The translations under genes and the position numbers were made by a program. From assembly GCF_005938645.2 (NCBI RefSeq), contig NZ_CP042171.1:682001-746000 (forward strand): DNA of 64,000 nt. Direction: 5' to 3'. Positions 26,307 to 34,930 of this stretch are shown piece after piece (position 1 is the first letter of the stretch; each line of letters begins with the position of its first letter). Source of the DNA: Pedobacter sp. KBS0701 (GTDB taxonomy: Bacteria; Bacteroidota; Bacteroidia; Sphingobacteriales; Sphingobacteriaceae). Below the pieces are notes generated by a model. The model was not told the DNA's origin. It did not search any database and worked only from the letters and a program-made list of their open reading frames with translations.

Positions 26307-27071
26307 TTATAAAAACATACCGCCAGAAGCTTCAATGCGTTGTGCATTAATCCATCTTGCATCTTCGGTGCATAAGAATGCCACCACTCCGCCAATATCA
26401 TCTGGTAAACCTACGCGACCTAAAGCAGTATTAGCCGCTATTCCAGCGTTTAGTTGATCATTATCGCGCACCACACCACCGCCAAAATCGGTTTCTATAG
26501 CACCTGGAGCAATAATGTTCGATCTGATTCCTCTTGCACCCAATTCTTTTGCCTGGTATTTTGTTAAGGTTTCCATGGCGCCTTTCATCGAAGCATAGGC
26601 CGCATAACCTGGAGTTGCAAAGCGAGCCAGTCCGGATGATACATTAATGATTCCGCTACCGTCGTTTAATAAAGGCAAGGCTTTTTGGGTTAAAAAGAAA
26701 GCTCCTTTATAATGGATGTTTACCAGGGCATCAAATTGTTCCTCAGTGGTATCAGCAAATGAAGCGTGGATCCCAATCCCGGCATTATTGATCAGGAAAT
26801 CGAATTTTTCGGCATTAAAAACAGATTTTAGTACGCTTTTAACTGCAGTAAAAAAGGCATCAAAAGTTTTAGAATCGCCAACATTTAACTGTATTGCCGC
26901 TGCGGGTACACCTAACGCTTTTATTTCGTTTACTGTATCTTCTGCTTCCTCTTTTTTAGATTGATAGGTAACAATTACACCCATTCCTTTTGCAGCGATT
27001 TTTAAGGCCGCGTTTTTTCCCAGTCCGCGGCTACCACCGGTTACCAGGGCAATTTTATTTTGTGTTTCCAT
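26307..27071 (-). CDS. SDR family oxidoreductase, neighbour of an AraC-type regulator
   Basis: A 254-residue classical SDR. The cofactor motif TGGSRGLG is at residues 10-17, NNAG near 95, the catalytic Ser in NVSSG and the YAAYASMKG motif (Tyr-x3-Lys) near 160. The C-terminal ending RIEASGGMFL is typical. A TAATTTTG -7 box (27091-27098) lies 19 bases upstream of the start, and three direct repeats lie just behind it, next to the AraC-type gene. This suggests control by that regulator. The substrate is unknown. Confidence 0.88.
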   Translation of the reverse strand: METQNKIALVTGGSRGLGKNAALKIAAKGMGVIVTYQSKKEEAEDTVNEIKALGVPAAAIQLNVGDSKTFDAFFTAVKSVLKSVFNAEKFDFLINNAGIGIHASFADTTEEQFDALVNIHYKGAFFLTQKALPLLNDGSGIINVSSGLARFATPGYAAYASMKGAMETLTKYQAKELGARGIRSNIIAPGAIETDFGGGVVRDNDQLNAGIAANTALGRVGLPDDIGGVVAFLCTEDARWINAQRIEASGGMFL

Positions 27072-27090
27072 TTTCTATTTATTTGTTAAA

Positions 27091-27098
27091 CAAAATTA
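27091..27098 (-). promoter_or_regulatory. -7 box of the SDR gene
   Basis: On the minus strand this reads TAATTTTG, an exact TAnnTTTG match, 19 bases before the SDR ATG. No TTTG -33 element is present at the usual distance, which would fit a promoter that needs an activator bound upstream. Confidence 0.5.
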
Positions 27099-27115
27099 GA
27101 TGGAAATCGGCTGTA

Positions 27116-27170
27116 AAAATGGTGACAGCTTAAGTAAAAATGGTGACTGTTTAAGTTTTATATGGTGACA
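27116..27170. promoter_or_regulatory. three 21-22-bp-spaced direct repeats, candidate AraC-type operator
   Basis: TGGTGAC occurs at 27120, 27141 and 27163. The first two units agree at 17 of 20 bases (AAAATGGTGACnnnTTAAGT); the third keeps ATGGTGACA and overlaps the last codons of the AraC-type gene. Spacing of two helical turns places all copies on one DNA face, directly upstream of the SDR -7 box. AraC-family proteins commonly bind such tandem direct repeats. Confidence 0.6.
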
Positions 27171-27565
27171 ATTTCCTTATTTGTAGCTAAAGACTCAAAA
27201 TAAGCCTCTCTATACTGTTTTGGTGTTTGGCCAGCAAAGTGCTTAAAAAACTTGGTAAAGTTAGATGGATCGTAAGTTAATATTCTGGCAATTTCGGCAA
27301 TAGGCATGCTTACATTCTGTAACATTGTTTTGGAGATTTCCATTAAACGCTCTTCGAAAAAGAAACATGGCGAGTGTCCGGTAGCGGCTTTAATGGTATT
27401 GCTTAAATGCGTGGGATGTACATGGATTAAACCGGCGAAATCTCTTACTTCAAACATTTCTGTCGCACGGCCGGATACGATGTCGTCAAGGTGTTTATCT
27501 AATTCTTTTAAATAATCTGCCGCAATTTCATGTCGACGGGCAAAAAACTTCTGTGGAACTTTCAT
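27158..27565 (-). CDS. AraC-type helix-turn-helix regulator (DNA-binding domain only)
   Basis: A 135-residue regulator that is almost only the AraC/XylS DNA-binding domain. The first HTH is FAGLIHVHPTHLSNTIK, and the second is IAEIARILTYDPSNFTKFFK followed by the signature GQTPKQYRE. There is no ligand-binding N-terminal domain, so it either lost its sensor or acts as a constitutive or level-dependent regulator. A TATATTTG box (27588-27595, minus strand) lies 22 bases upstream. The SDR gene follows on the same strand after 86 bp, which hold the candidate operator. Confidence 0.88.
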   Translation of the reverse strand: MKVPQKFFARRHEIAADYLKELDKHLDDIVSGRATEMFEVRDFAGLIHVHPTHLSNTIKAATGHSPCFFFEERLMEISKTMLQNVSMPIAEIARILTYDPSNFTKFFKHFAGQTPKQYREAYFESLATNKEIVTI

Positions 27566-27737
27566 ATAAATGATTTTGATCGCTAAACAAATATACCATT
27601 CAAGCCATTGATTATGAAATTACCTAATGGGCATTTGTTTTTTGTGACTGAATGATTACCGGCTAAAAATTCCGTCAAAACAAAAGCCGTTGATCGCTAA
27701 ATCAATGGCTTTATATTTGTATTCTTCAAAAATGCTT

Positions 27738-28609
27738 TTACAATTTACTAAAAGGTAAATCAAAAGTTCCGTCTGTAATATTTACTGAGGTGTTTATGGT
27801 AGTATTCTGGTTGCCACCACTGAAGAAAAATGTTCCTTTCAACTTATTTCCAGTTTCGCTTGTAATAACCAAAGTACCCGCATCGGCATAAAATGAACCG
27901 GTTTGACTTTGGTCTTTCATATAAACACCGGTTCCGTCCTTTGCTATATTGTAAGTTCCTGCGCCGTTGTATCCGGCTATCGAAATAATCAGGCGTTTAT
28001 CGCCATTTACTGTTGTAATGGTTAATAATTTGCCTAAAGGAGAATTTATAGATGCCGCTTCGCCAGTAAAGCCAATTGCAGTACCATCTACCTTTGCATT
28101 TAAATTGTTTGTATTATTATTTGATTCTGGGATTTTTGCTGGCACTAAACTAATGTTAAATTGCCCATCACTAATGGTTTTTGTGGCTAAAGTTACATAG
28201 TTTTGTCCTTTAAATTCGAAAGTGCCTTTAATGTATTGATCAGCTAAATAACTTGTAATCTTAATTGTACCATTGGAGGCACTGAGATAAGCCTCTTTGG
28301 ACCCTAGATTATTTGGAAGATAGGTAGCTACATTACTATCGGATAAAGTATATGTACCCACCCCTTTAAAATCACTGATTACTAAACTAAAACCACTGGT
28401 TACTTTGTTCCCAAAATCTGGACAGTTTTTTTTCCTCCGATCGCATAAGTTTGGGCTGTTGCAAATGTACATTGCAATAAAACGCCATCAACTTTTCCGC
28501 TCATAGATGATGAATCCCATTCAGGACGATAATCAATTTCTTTTTTACACGATGAGGTAATGAGGAGGCACAGCAATGCCAATAGGGATAATTTAAAAGG
28601 TAATTTCAC
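27738..28609 (-). pseudogene. DUF6252-like lipoprotein split by a frameshift
   Basis: The 5' part starts at a GTG at 28609 and encodes a lipoprotein signal (LLALLCLLITSSC, lipobox SSCKK) and MSGKVDGVLLQCTFATA, ending GGKKTVQILG then a stop at 28400. The rest continues in another frame as NKVTSGFSLVISDFKGVGTYTL through to 27738. One extra base in the CCC run at 28410-28412 (GGG on the coding strand) would join ILG to NKVTSG and give one 291-residue protein with two repeated VDG...GTYxL modules. An 8-A run lies nearby (28426-28433). The shift may be a true mutation or a sequencing error. Confidence 0.75.
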
Positions 28610-28656
28610 GAGCGTTAATTTGTTATGGGTAATAAATTTATGCAAAGATAAAGAAT

Positions 28657-29343
28657 TTAGTCAATCGCTAATGAAAAGGTATGCAGCTTTTTAACAAATC
28701 TTTCCCGCTGGTACCAATCATTATAAACCAGTTCTAATTGCTTCACTTCGAAAGTACCGAAATCGAAATCCCTGTATTTTTCGATCAGATCAATAAAGGC
28801 AGCTTGATTTTTTAATTCCGATCTGAAACGAATTACAGTGGAATGGGCCGTTTGGATAATATATCGTTCGTCGATGCTTTGTTGCAGATCTGAATTTTTA
28901 AAGGTTTTGCGGAGATCATCTCTGATTTCGTTTAAGGTATCGGTTAAAAAACCTTGAATGAGTATACACGATGGAGAAGCCGTAATTCCTTTAAACTGAA
29001 TTTTGAAACTTTTATGCCTGACTAAAACTTTTTTAATAAAGTTAATATAATCCTGAACATTGAAATCCTTTAAATCAAAGCCATCATAACAGGAAATGAC
29101 CGACATTAAAGTAATATGGATATCTGCATTTTGATAATAATACTGATCAGGCTCAATGGTTTTTACATCAGCCAAAAACTCCTGAATATTATGATTCGTT
29201 GCGGCATCAGGTCTGATGACCAAAGTAATGCCAAAACGATTATCGGCGTCAGAATCGATTAAACGATCTATTTCGTAGTTTCCATTAGCTATTTTGGCAA
29301 TCGAATCCCTGTAAAGTTTGTTATAATGTTCGGCTAAATTCAT
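28657..29343 (-). CDS. 2H phosphoesterase superfamily protein (2'-5' RNA ligase-like)
   Basis: A 228-residue cytoplasmic protein with the two paired motifs of the 2H fold: HITLMS (His76) and HSTVIRF (His167). These superfamily members act on 2',3' cyclic phosphates or 2'-5' linkages; related proteins are often misnamed mutarotase. The substrate here is unknown. It lies downstream of glyS on the same strand, but a terminator separates them. Confidence 0.82.
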   Translation of the reverse strand: MNLAEHYNKLYRDSIAKIANGNYEIDRLIDSDADNRFGITLVIRPDAATNHNIQEFLADVKTIEPDQYYYQNADIHITLMSVISCYDGFDLKDFNVQDYINFIKKVLVRHKSFKIQFKGITASPSCILIQGFLTDTLNEIRDDLRKTFKNSDLQQSIDERYIIQTAHSTVIRFRSELKNQAAFIDLIEKYRDFDFGTFEVKQLELVYNDWYQRERFVKKLHTFSLAID

Positions 29344-29359
29344 TTTAATTATACAAAAA

Positions 29360-29385
29360 AGTCACAGGGGGTAAATCCTGTGACT
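29360..29385 (-). terminator. terminator after glyS
   Basis: A 9-bp stem AGTCACAGG (29360-29368) / CCTGTGACT (29377-29385). On the minus strand it is followed by TTTTTTG. It separates glyS from the 2H phosphoesterase gene. Confidence 0.75.
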
Positions 29386-29505
29386 AAATAATAAGGTCGT
29401 TATCTCGACTTCGTTGCGATCATCGATAAATGAGTGTTTTATAATTTTTAATCGCTATTTCAACGATTTTGAATCATATCTGAAATATCATAATAATGAT
29501 ACTTT

Positions 29506-31149
29506 TTATGCCAGCAATGCCTTCCAGCTAGTAGCCTTACCAATAATACCAGCTAAATCGGCAATGGCTACACGTTCCTGCTCCATGCTGTCGCGGTGGC
29601 GAATCGTAACCGTATTATCCTCTAAACTTTGGTGGTCAACCGTAATGCAGAAAGGCGTACCTACTGCATCCTGACGGCGGTAACGTTTACCAATCGCATC
29701 TTTCTCTTCGTAAATACAGTTGAAATCGAATTTCAGTTCATCCATAATTTCGCGTGCTTTTTCCGGCAAGCCATCTTTTTTGGTCAATGGGAAAATGGCT
29801 ACTTTATATGGGGCTAAAGCAGGGTGTAAACGCAATAAAGTACGGCTATCCTGTTTATCTTCGGTGCTTAAATCCTGCTCTTCAAAAGCATTTATCATCG
29901 TTAACAGGAACATGCGGTCTAAACCGATCGAGGTTTCGATTACATAAGGGATGTAATTGCCATAAGGTTTACCTTCTTCATTTAAATCGTTATCAAAATA
30001 CTGCATTTTCTTGCCAGAAAACTCCTGGTGCTGCTTTAAATCGAAATCGGTGCGACTGTGGATTCCTTCAACCTCTTTAAACCCGAAGGGGAATTCGAAC
30101 TCAATATCAGTTGCTGCATTGGCATAATGCGCCAGTTTCACGTGGTCGTGGTAACGGTATTTTTCAGGATTGGTACCTAAAGCTTTATGCCATTTTAAAC
30201 GTGCTTCTTTCCAATACTCAAACCACTTTTTGTCTTCACCCGGGCGAACGAAAAATTGCATTTCCATTTGCTCAAACTCGCGCATACGCATAATAAACTG
30301 ACGGGCAATTACCTCATTTCTGAAAGCTTTACCAATTTGCGCAATACCGAAAGGAATTTTCATCCTTCCTGATTTTTGAACGTTCAGGAAGTTTACAAAA
30401 ATTCCCTGGGCTGTTTCCGGGCGAAGATATACTTCATCACTGCCTTCAGCCATGGCTCCGAACTGTGTGCTGAACATCAGGTTAAACTGGCGTACATCTG
30501 TCCAGTTTGAAGTTTTAGAAATCGGGCAGATTATCTTATAATCAACAATTAAATCTTTTAGCTGTGCTAAGTTTTCAGATTTAAGTGCAAGGTTCATTTC
30601 TACTTCAAGCGCTAAACCCTTTTTTACAAATCTCCAGCTTGCTTCATTAACAAATGGATATTTTGCATTGTCTAAAATGGTCGCCTCATCTTTAAAACTC
30701 GGAATCCAGGCGGCTTGTCCTTCATCACTTAAACCCAATATTTCTTGCTGGAACTCCTCAAATCTGGCTTTGTTTTCTGCGCTGAAATTGGCTAATTCCG
30801 AATATAATTCATCAATTTTATTTTCCAATAACTGATCGGCGCGGTAACGTTTTTTCGAATCTTTGTTGTCAATCATCGGGTCGTTAAAACCATCCACGTG
30901 TCCGCTAGCTTTCCAAACCTTAGGATGCATAAAAATTGCAGAATCAATCCCTACAATGTTTTCGTGCATCTGTACCATGGCTTTCCACCAGTACGTTTTA
31001 ATGTTGTTTTTTAACTCGGCACCCAATTGGCCATAATCGTAAACAGCACTTAAGCCATCATATATTTCGCTGCTCTGGAATACAAAACCGTATTCTTTAG
31101 CGTGTGATATTACATTTTTAAATTGTTCGTCGTTATTCTTTTGAGCCAT
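29506..31149 (-). CDS. glyS: glycyl-tRNA synthetase (single-chain class II)
   Basis: Charges tRNA-Gly. At 547 residues it is the dimeric eukaryote/archaeal-like form that Bacteroidota use rather than the GlyQ/GlyS tetramer. The N-terminal signature FVFQSSEIYDGLSAVYDYG is at about 24-42, then SGHVDGFNDPM. Class II motif 2 appears as IAQIGKAFRNEV, and motif 3 as SIGLDRMFLL near residue 410. The C-terminal anticodon-binding domain begins near ALAPYKVAIFPL. A TATCTTTG box (31157-31164, minus strand) ends only seven bases before the ATG, so the leader must be very short. Confidence 0.96.
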   Translation of the reverse strand: MAQKNNDEQFKNVISHAKEYGFVFQSSEIYDGLSAVYDYGQLGAELKNNIKTYWWKAMVQMHENIVGIDSAIFMHPKVWKASGHVDGFNDPMIDNKDSKKRYRADQLLENKIDELYSELANFSAENKARFEEFQQEILGLSDEGQAAWIPSFKDEATILDNAKYPFVNEASWRFVKKGLALEVEMNLALKSENLAQLKDLIVDYKIICPISKTSNWTDVRQFNLMFSTQFGAMAEGSDEVYLRPETAQGIFVNFLNVQKSGRMKIPFGIAQIGKAFRNEVIARQFIMRMREFEQMEMQFFVRPGEDKKWFEYWKEARLKWHKALGTNPEKYRYHDHVKLAHYANAATDIEFEFPFGFKEVEGIHSRTDFDLKQHQEFSGKKMQYFDNDLNEEGKPYGNYIPYVIETSIGLDRMFLLTMINAFEEQDLSTEDKQDSRTLLRLHPALAPYKVAIFPLTKKDGLPEKAREIMDELKFDFNCIYEEKDAIGKRYRRQDAVGTPFCITVDHQSLEDNTVTIRHRDSMEQERVAIADLAGIIGKATSWKALLA

Positions 31150-31553
31150 AATGCAGCAAAGATAATAAAAAGGCGGAGGGTTTAAAGGTATAAGGCTGAA
31201 GGTTTTTGATGAAGCTAAAACGGACTATAAATTTGAGAATGTTGGTGTTTAACTCAAGTGTCCTTAGGTGGCTCGGGTGGTTAGACAGGGTGAAAGGCAC
31301 CTTGACTAGTGAATTTATATACTCTTAAATTTCTTATATGGTTCAAAATATTAAGAAAGCAATAGTTTGCTTATTGGTTCCAGCGTTCCTGCTTTCCGCT
31401 TTACTTCGTCACACTTGTGCTCACTGCAATCAGCTTAGGTGGCGAAAACGTAGCATGATTAATGTTCTAAACGAGTTTGAATTATATAAATTGATTAACA
31501 TTTAACATTCCGTTTTACCTCTTCCATCTTCCATTTTTTCCTACTTTTGAAAC
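31150..31553. other. intergenic region with repeat fragments and two -7 boxes
   Basis: No gene was seen. The middle (about 31375-31450) carries the repeat words CTTTCCGCTTTACTTCGTCA and CTCACTGCAATCAGC also found near 16860-16920. The left edge carries the glyS -7 box (31157-31164). The right edge has TACTTTTG (31542-31549), an exact TAnnTTTG match four bases before the GDPD start codon. Confidence 0.5.
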
Positions 31554-32474
31554 ATGAAATTCCATCATTTACTATTTTTGGTTATTGTTGCAGTTTTTAC
31601 CTCATGTAAACCAGAAGAAAAAAAACATCACTATATTAAATTTAATACACCTGCGGAGTTATATCAATTCTTAAAATGGTCGCCAGAAAACCGTTTTCCA
31701 TTAATTAGTGCCCATCGAGGAGGCCCAATGCCTGGTTTTCCTGAAAACTGTATCGAAACATTCGATAATGCCATTACTTATAATCCTGTAATAATCGAAT
31801 TTGATATTGCTTACAGTAAAGATTCCGTAATGGTGATCATGCACGATGATCAGCTCGATCGCACGTCTACGGGGAAAGGACCAATTGGCAATTATACATA
31901 CGAGGAGTTGAAAGCCTTTAACCTGAAAGATGATGAAGGCAAAGAAACAAAATTTAAAATCCCCACTTTGGATAGCGTACTGAGCTGGAGCAAGGGAAAA
32001 GTTTTGTTAACCATCGATTTGAAGAAAGGAATTTCTTATGCAAAAGTAATTGAAAAAGTAAGGCGATATAAAGTAGAAAGTAATTCAATTATCATCACCT
32101 ATACTGCAGATCAGGCAAAAGAAGTGTATCAGTTGGCACCTGAGTTAATGATTTCTGCATCGGTTCAAAAGAAAGCCGAATTGAAGCGCTTAAATAATAT
32201 TGGTATTCCCAATAACCGGATTGTAGCTTTTGTTGGAGTTTCTGCTCCAGATAAAGACTTATACCGATACTTACACGCTAAAGGTATTACCACTATTTTA
32301 GGTACTATGGGCAATATCGATAAAAGTGCCATTGCCAGTCCGGCAAAAAATGTTTATTATCATTTGGTTAACAACGGTGCAGATATTTTGTCTGGGGATA
32401 ATTTACAACAGGCATCAGAAGAGTTGGATAAATTTAGGTACAATAAAAAAATAAGTTCACCGCATATTAATTAA
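31554..32474 (+). CDS. glycerophosphodiester phosphodiesterase family lipoprotein
   Basis: A 306-residue lipoprotein. The lipobox VFTSC places Cys18 at the mature end. The GDPD catalytic site is visible: His54 and Arg55 in ISAHRGG, Glu64 in PENCIETF, and EFDIAYSKD followed by MHDDQLDRTSTGKG with the second His. It would hydrolyse glycerophosphodiesters from lipid turnover to glycerol 3-phosphate and an alcohol outside the cytoplasm. The stop codon is the first base block of a palindromic repeat. Confidence 0.92.
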   Translation: MKFHHLLFLVIVAVFTSCKPEEKKHHYIKFNTPAELYQFLKWSPENRFPLISAHRGGPMPGFPENCIETFDNAITYNPVIIEFDIAYSKDSVMVIMHDDQLDRTSTGKGPIGNYTYEELKAFNLKDDEGKETKFKIPTLDSVLSWSKGKVLLTIDLKKGISYAKVIEKVRRYKVESNSIIITYTADQAKEVYQLAPELMISASVQKKAELKRLNNIGIPNNRIVAFVGVSAPDKDLYRYLHAKGITTILGTMGNIDKSAIASPAKNVYYHLVNNGADILSGDNLQQASEELDKFRYNKKISSPHIN

Positions 32475-32550
32475 CCACAGATGGAAAAGATGAGCACAAA
32501 TCGGTTTAATCAATTATGAAAGCTGTATTTATCTGTGCAATCAGTGGTAA
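32471..32550. repeat. palindromic TTAACCACAGAT repeat upstream of gldA
   Basis: TTAACCACAGAT at the left and ATCTGTGCAATCAGTGGTAA at the right form an imperfect palindrome of about 80 bp. It overlaps the stop codon of the GDPD gene and ends 11 bases before the gldA ATG. Same family as 47493-47561. Confidence 0.65.
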
Positions 32551-32561
32551 AAAATAACAAA

Positions 32562-33269
32562 ATGAGTATTTCAGTTAAAAATCTTTCTAAACATTACGAT
32601 AAGCAAAGAGCGGTTGATTCCATCAGTTTTGAGGCTAAACCAGGGCGTATTTTGGGTTTTCTGGGTCCTAATGGCGCCGGTAAATCTACCACCATGCGTA
32701 TGCTTACCGGTTACTTATCGCCTACTTCTGGTGAGGCTGAAATTTTTGGTAAAAGCATTATTTCTGATGCCATTGAAGCTAAAAAGCATATTGGCTACCT
32801 TCCTGAAAATACGCCGCTTTATACTGATATGTATGTAAAGGAATTTTTAAACTTTGTTGGTCAAACGTATAAACTTATCAATTTACCTGCAAGGATTGAC
32901 CAAGTCATCAAAATGCTAGGCTTAACACCAGAACAGCATAAAAAAATTGGGATGTTATCTAAAGGGTATCGCCAAAGAGTGGGGCTGGCCCAGGCAATCA
33001 TTCATAATCCAGCGGTTTTAATTTTAGATGAGCCTACTTCTGGTTTAGACCCCAATCAACTGGTCGACATCAGGCAACTGATCAAAACATTGGGCAAAGC
33101 TAAAACGGTTGTTATTTCTACCCACATTATGCAAGAAGTTGAAGCCATTTGTGATGACATCATCATTATTAACAAAGGTAAAATTGTAGCAAGCGATTCA
33201 CTCGAGGGACTTAAAAAAGTGCACCAACAACAATCATTAGAAGATATTTTCAGAAAATTAACCGCTTAA
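32562..33269 (+). CDS. gldA: gliding-motility-type ABC transporter ATP-binding protein GldA
   Basis: A 235-residue ABC ATPase. Walker A is GPNGAGKST (residues 35-43), the signature is LSKGYRQRVGLAQ, Walker B is VLILDEPTSGLDPNQ and the switch His is in VISTHIMQEVE. The ATG at 32562 (MSISVKNLSK) was chosen; an upstream TTG at 32535 lies in the palindromic repeat. In Flavobacterium, GldA works with GldF and GldG, which are here 1.7 kb downstream. Outside gliding species the transported substrate is unknown. The next gene starts five bases after the stop. Confidence 0.88.
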   Translation: MSISVKNLSKHYDKQRAVDSISFEAKPGRILGFLGPNGAGKSTTMRMLTGYLSPTSGEAEIFGKSIISDAIEAKKHIGYLPENTPLYTDMYVKEFLNFVGQTYKLINLPARIDQVIKMLGLTPEQHKKIGMLSKGYRQRVGLAQAIIHNPAVLILDEPTSGLDPNQLVDIRQLIKTLGKAKTVVISTHIMQEVEAICDDIIIINKGKIVASDSLEGLKKVHQQQSLEDIFRKLTA

Positions 33270-33274
33270 ATTTC

Positions 33275-33811
33275 ATGCGTAGCATAAAAATAATACTTAT
33301 AGCTTTTTTATTTTCAAGTCCGTCACTTTTAAAAGCTCAAAATAACGCTAACATTGGTATTGCGGCGGAAATTGGTCTGCCATCAGGCAATTTTTCTAAC
33401 CTTTCAGGAATTGGCCTGGGTGCATCAGTAAAAGCTGATCTTCCTGTTGCAGAAAATTTTGCCATAACTTTAAATGCAGGTTTTATGAATTTTTTTGGCA
33501 GACGGAATCAACTTTTCAGTGTGCACGATTTAACCTATATTCCTGCAAAAGCCGGACTGAAATACCAATTGAGCGAAAGCTTTTATGCTGAAGGTCAATT
33601 GGGAGCCGCTTTACCCTTAAATAAGGAACAAAAAACCTTATTTATTTGGTCGCCTGGTATTGGCAATCAATTCAAACTTTCAGGAGGAAATAGACTCGAT
33701 TTAGGGATCCGCTACGAAGCATGGACAGGTAAAAACAATATTGCCGGCTTAAACAAATCCGATAGTAAAGGATTTGTGGGAATTAGATTTGCCTATTTAT
33801 TTGGGTTGTAA
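33275..33811 (+). CDS. outer-membrane beta-barrel protein, co-transcribed with gldA
   Basis: A 178-residue exported protein with a signal peptide (about 1-22, LLKAQN). The rest is a small eight-strand-like barrel with alternating hydrophobic residues (FAITLNAGFMNFFG, LDLGIRYEAWTG) and a C-terminal aromatic strand FVGIRFAYLFGL. It starts five bases after gldA, so both share a transcript. The function is unknown. Confidence 0.8.
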   Translation: MRSIKIILIAFLFSSPSLLKAQNNANIGIAAEIGLPSGNFSNLSGIGLGASVKADLPVAENFAITLNAGFMNFFGRRNQLFSVHDLTYIPAKAGLKYQLSESFYAEGQLGAALPLNKEQKTLFIWSPGIGNQFKLSGGNRLDLGIRYEAWTGKNNIAGLNKSDSKGFVGIRFAYLFGL

Positions 33812-34024
33812 AGCAATCATGATGATAAATTGTTTGATTTTTTATTCAGTTAATCAGTTTTTTTTATAGTAGTTAGGGCTCTGTTGTTTCTAAACTGCAT
33901 CATTCCAACGATATGAAAAAAAATAATAAACTATTAAATTAGTTTATTATCATTGTAGCGTTTTTGCCAAAACAAGCAAAAGCACGGAAAATAAAAAACA
34001 ATTCTTATAACAACTCTCAAAATT

Positions 34025-34681
34025 ATGAAAAGGTTAGTATTATCTTTATTAACAGTTGCTGGCTTAGGCTTTGCAGCTTCAGCTCAAACAGAAAAACCGG
34101 TAACTTTTGGCGTAAAAGCAGGTGTGGCTTTTCCAAACATGACCATCTCATCAGGCAGTACTTCAGTAAGTTTTGATGCCAAAACCTCATTTTACGTTGG
34201 CGGTACAGCAGAATTTGCGGTATCGGATGTAATCTCAATCCAACCCGGCTTAACCTTTATCAGCAAAGGAACAAAATTTAATAGTAACAGCTTTGCTTTT
34301 GAAGATAGCGATTTTGGAAGCACAGAGAAAGTTACCTTAAACTTTAATTACCTCGAATTGCCGGTAAATGTATTGGCTAATTTTAAATTGAATGGTTCTG
34401 GTAAAATATTTGTTGGCGCCGGCCCTTATTTTGCTTATGCATTGAGTGCAAATGGCAAATATGGATCAATGAAAGAGGACATTAAATTTGGTGAAAATGA
34501 ATCTGAATTTAAACGTACCGATTTTGGCTTAAATTTTCTGGCAGGTTACCAATTAAACAATGGCTTTAATATTCATGCTGGTTACGGATTAGGACTAAGC
34601 AATATAGCGGATACAGATCTCTCTGATGAGATTACCTTTAAAAACAAGGTTTTCACCGTTGGTATAGGTTTTTCTTTCTAA
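34025..34681 (+). CDS. porin-family outer-membrane beta-barrel protein
   Basis: A 218-residue exported barrel. The signal peptide is MKRLVLSLLTVAGLGFAASA, and the mature part starts QTEKPVTFGVKAGVAFPNM. GPYFAYALSANGKYG and the final strand VFTVGIGFSF are typical of the outer-membrane beta-barrel (PorT-like) family. It is separated from the preceding barrel gene by 213 bp with no terminator of note. It is followed by the palindromic element at 34701. Confidence 0.83.
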   Translation: MKRLVLSLLTVAGLGFAASAQTEKPVTFGVKAGVAFPNMTISSGSTSVSFDAKTSFYVGGTAEFAVSDVISIQPGLTFISKGTKFNSNSFAFEDSDFGSTEKVTLNFNYLELPVNVLANFKLNGSGKIFVGAGPYFAYALSANGKYGSMKEDIKFGENESEFKRTDFGLNFLAGYQLNNGFNIHAGYGLGLSNIADTDLSDEITFKNKVFTVGIGFSF

Positions 34682-34700
34682 ACCAAACCGAGACATCAAG

Positions 34701-34832
34701 AAGAGGTTGTATCATAAAGACACTTTCTCCTCAGATTTTGTCATGTTGAGCCTGTCGAAACACATAAAGTGATTTAACTAAGTCCTTCGACAGGCTCAGG
34801 ATGATAATTCGAAATTTATGATACTGCCTCTT
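34701..34832. repeat. 132-bp palindromic element with nested inverted repeats
   Basis: The outer arms 34701-34718 (AAGAGGTTGTATCATAAA) and 34815-34832 pair at 16 of 18 positions. The inner arms GAGCCTGTCGAA (34748-34759) and TTCGACAGGCTC (34786-34797) are a perfect 12-bp pair. A half copy is at 4682-4733 and a split copy at 54650-55095. No coding capacity and no clear target duplication were seen. Confidence 0.75.
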
Positions 34833-34930
34833 TTTAAATTTAAATATTGCTGATTTGATAATGCATTCATTTAATCAATTCCTTTTAAATTTGCAGGAAT
34901 AAATGGTTAACTTCGGCGTTTTATTAGCAG

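Noticed and set aside
33964..34176. 70-codon plus-strand frame overlapping the 34025 barrel gene
   Set aside because: It is an out-of-frame shadow of the signal-peptide region of the real gene.
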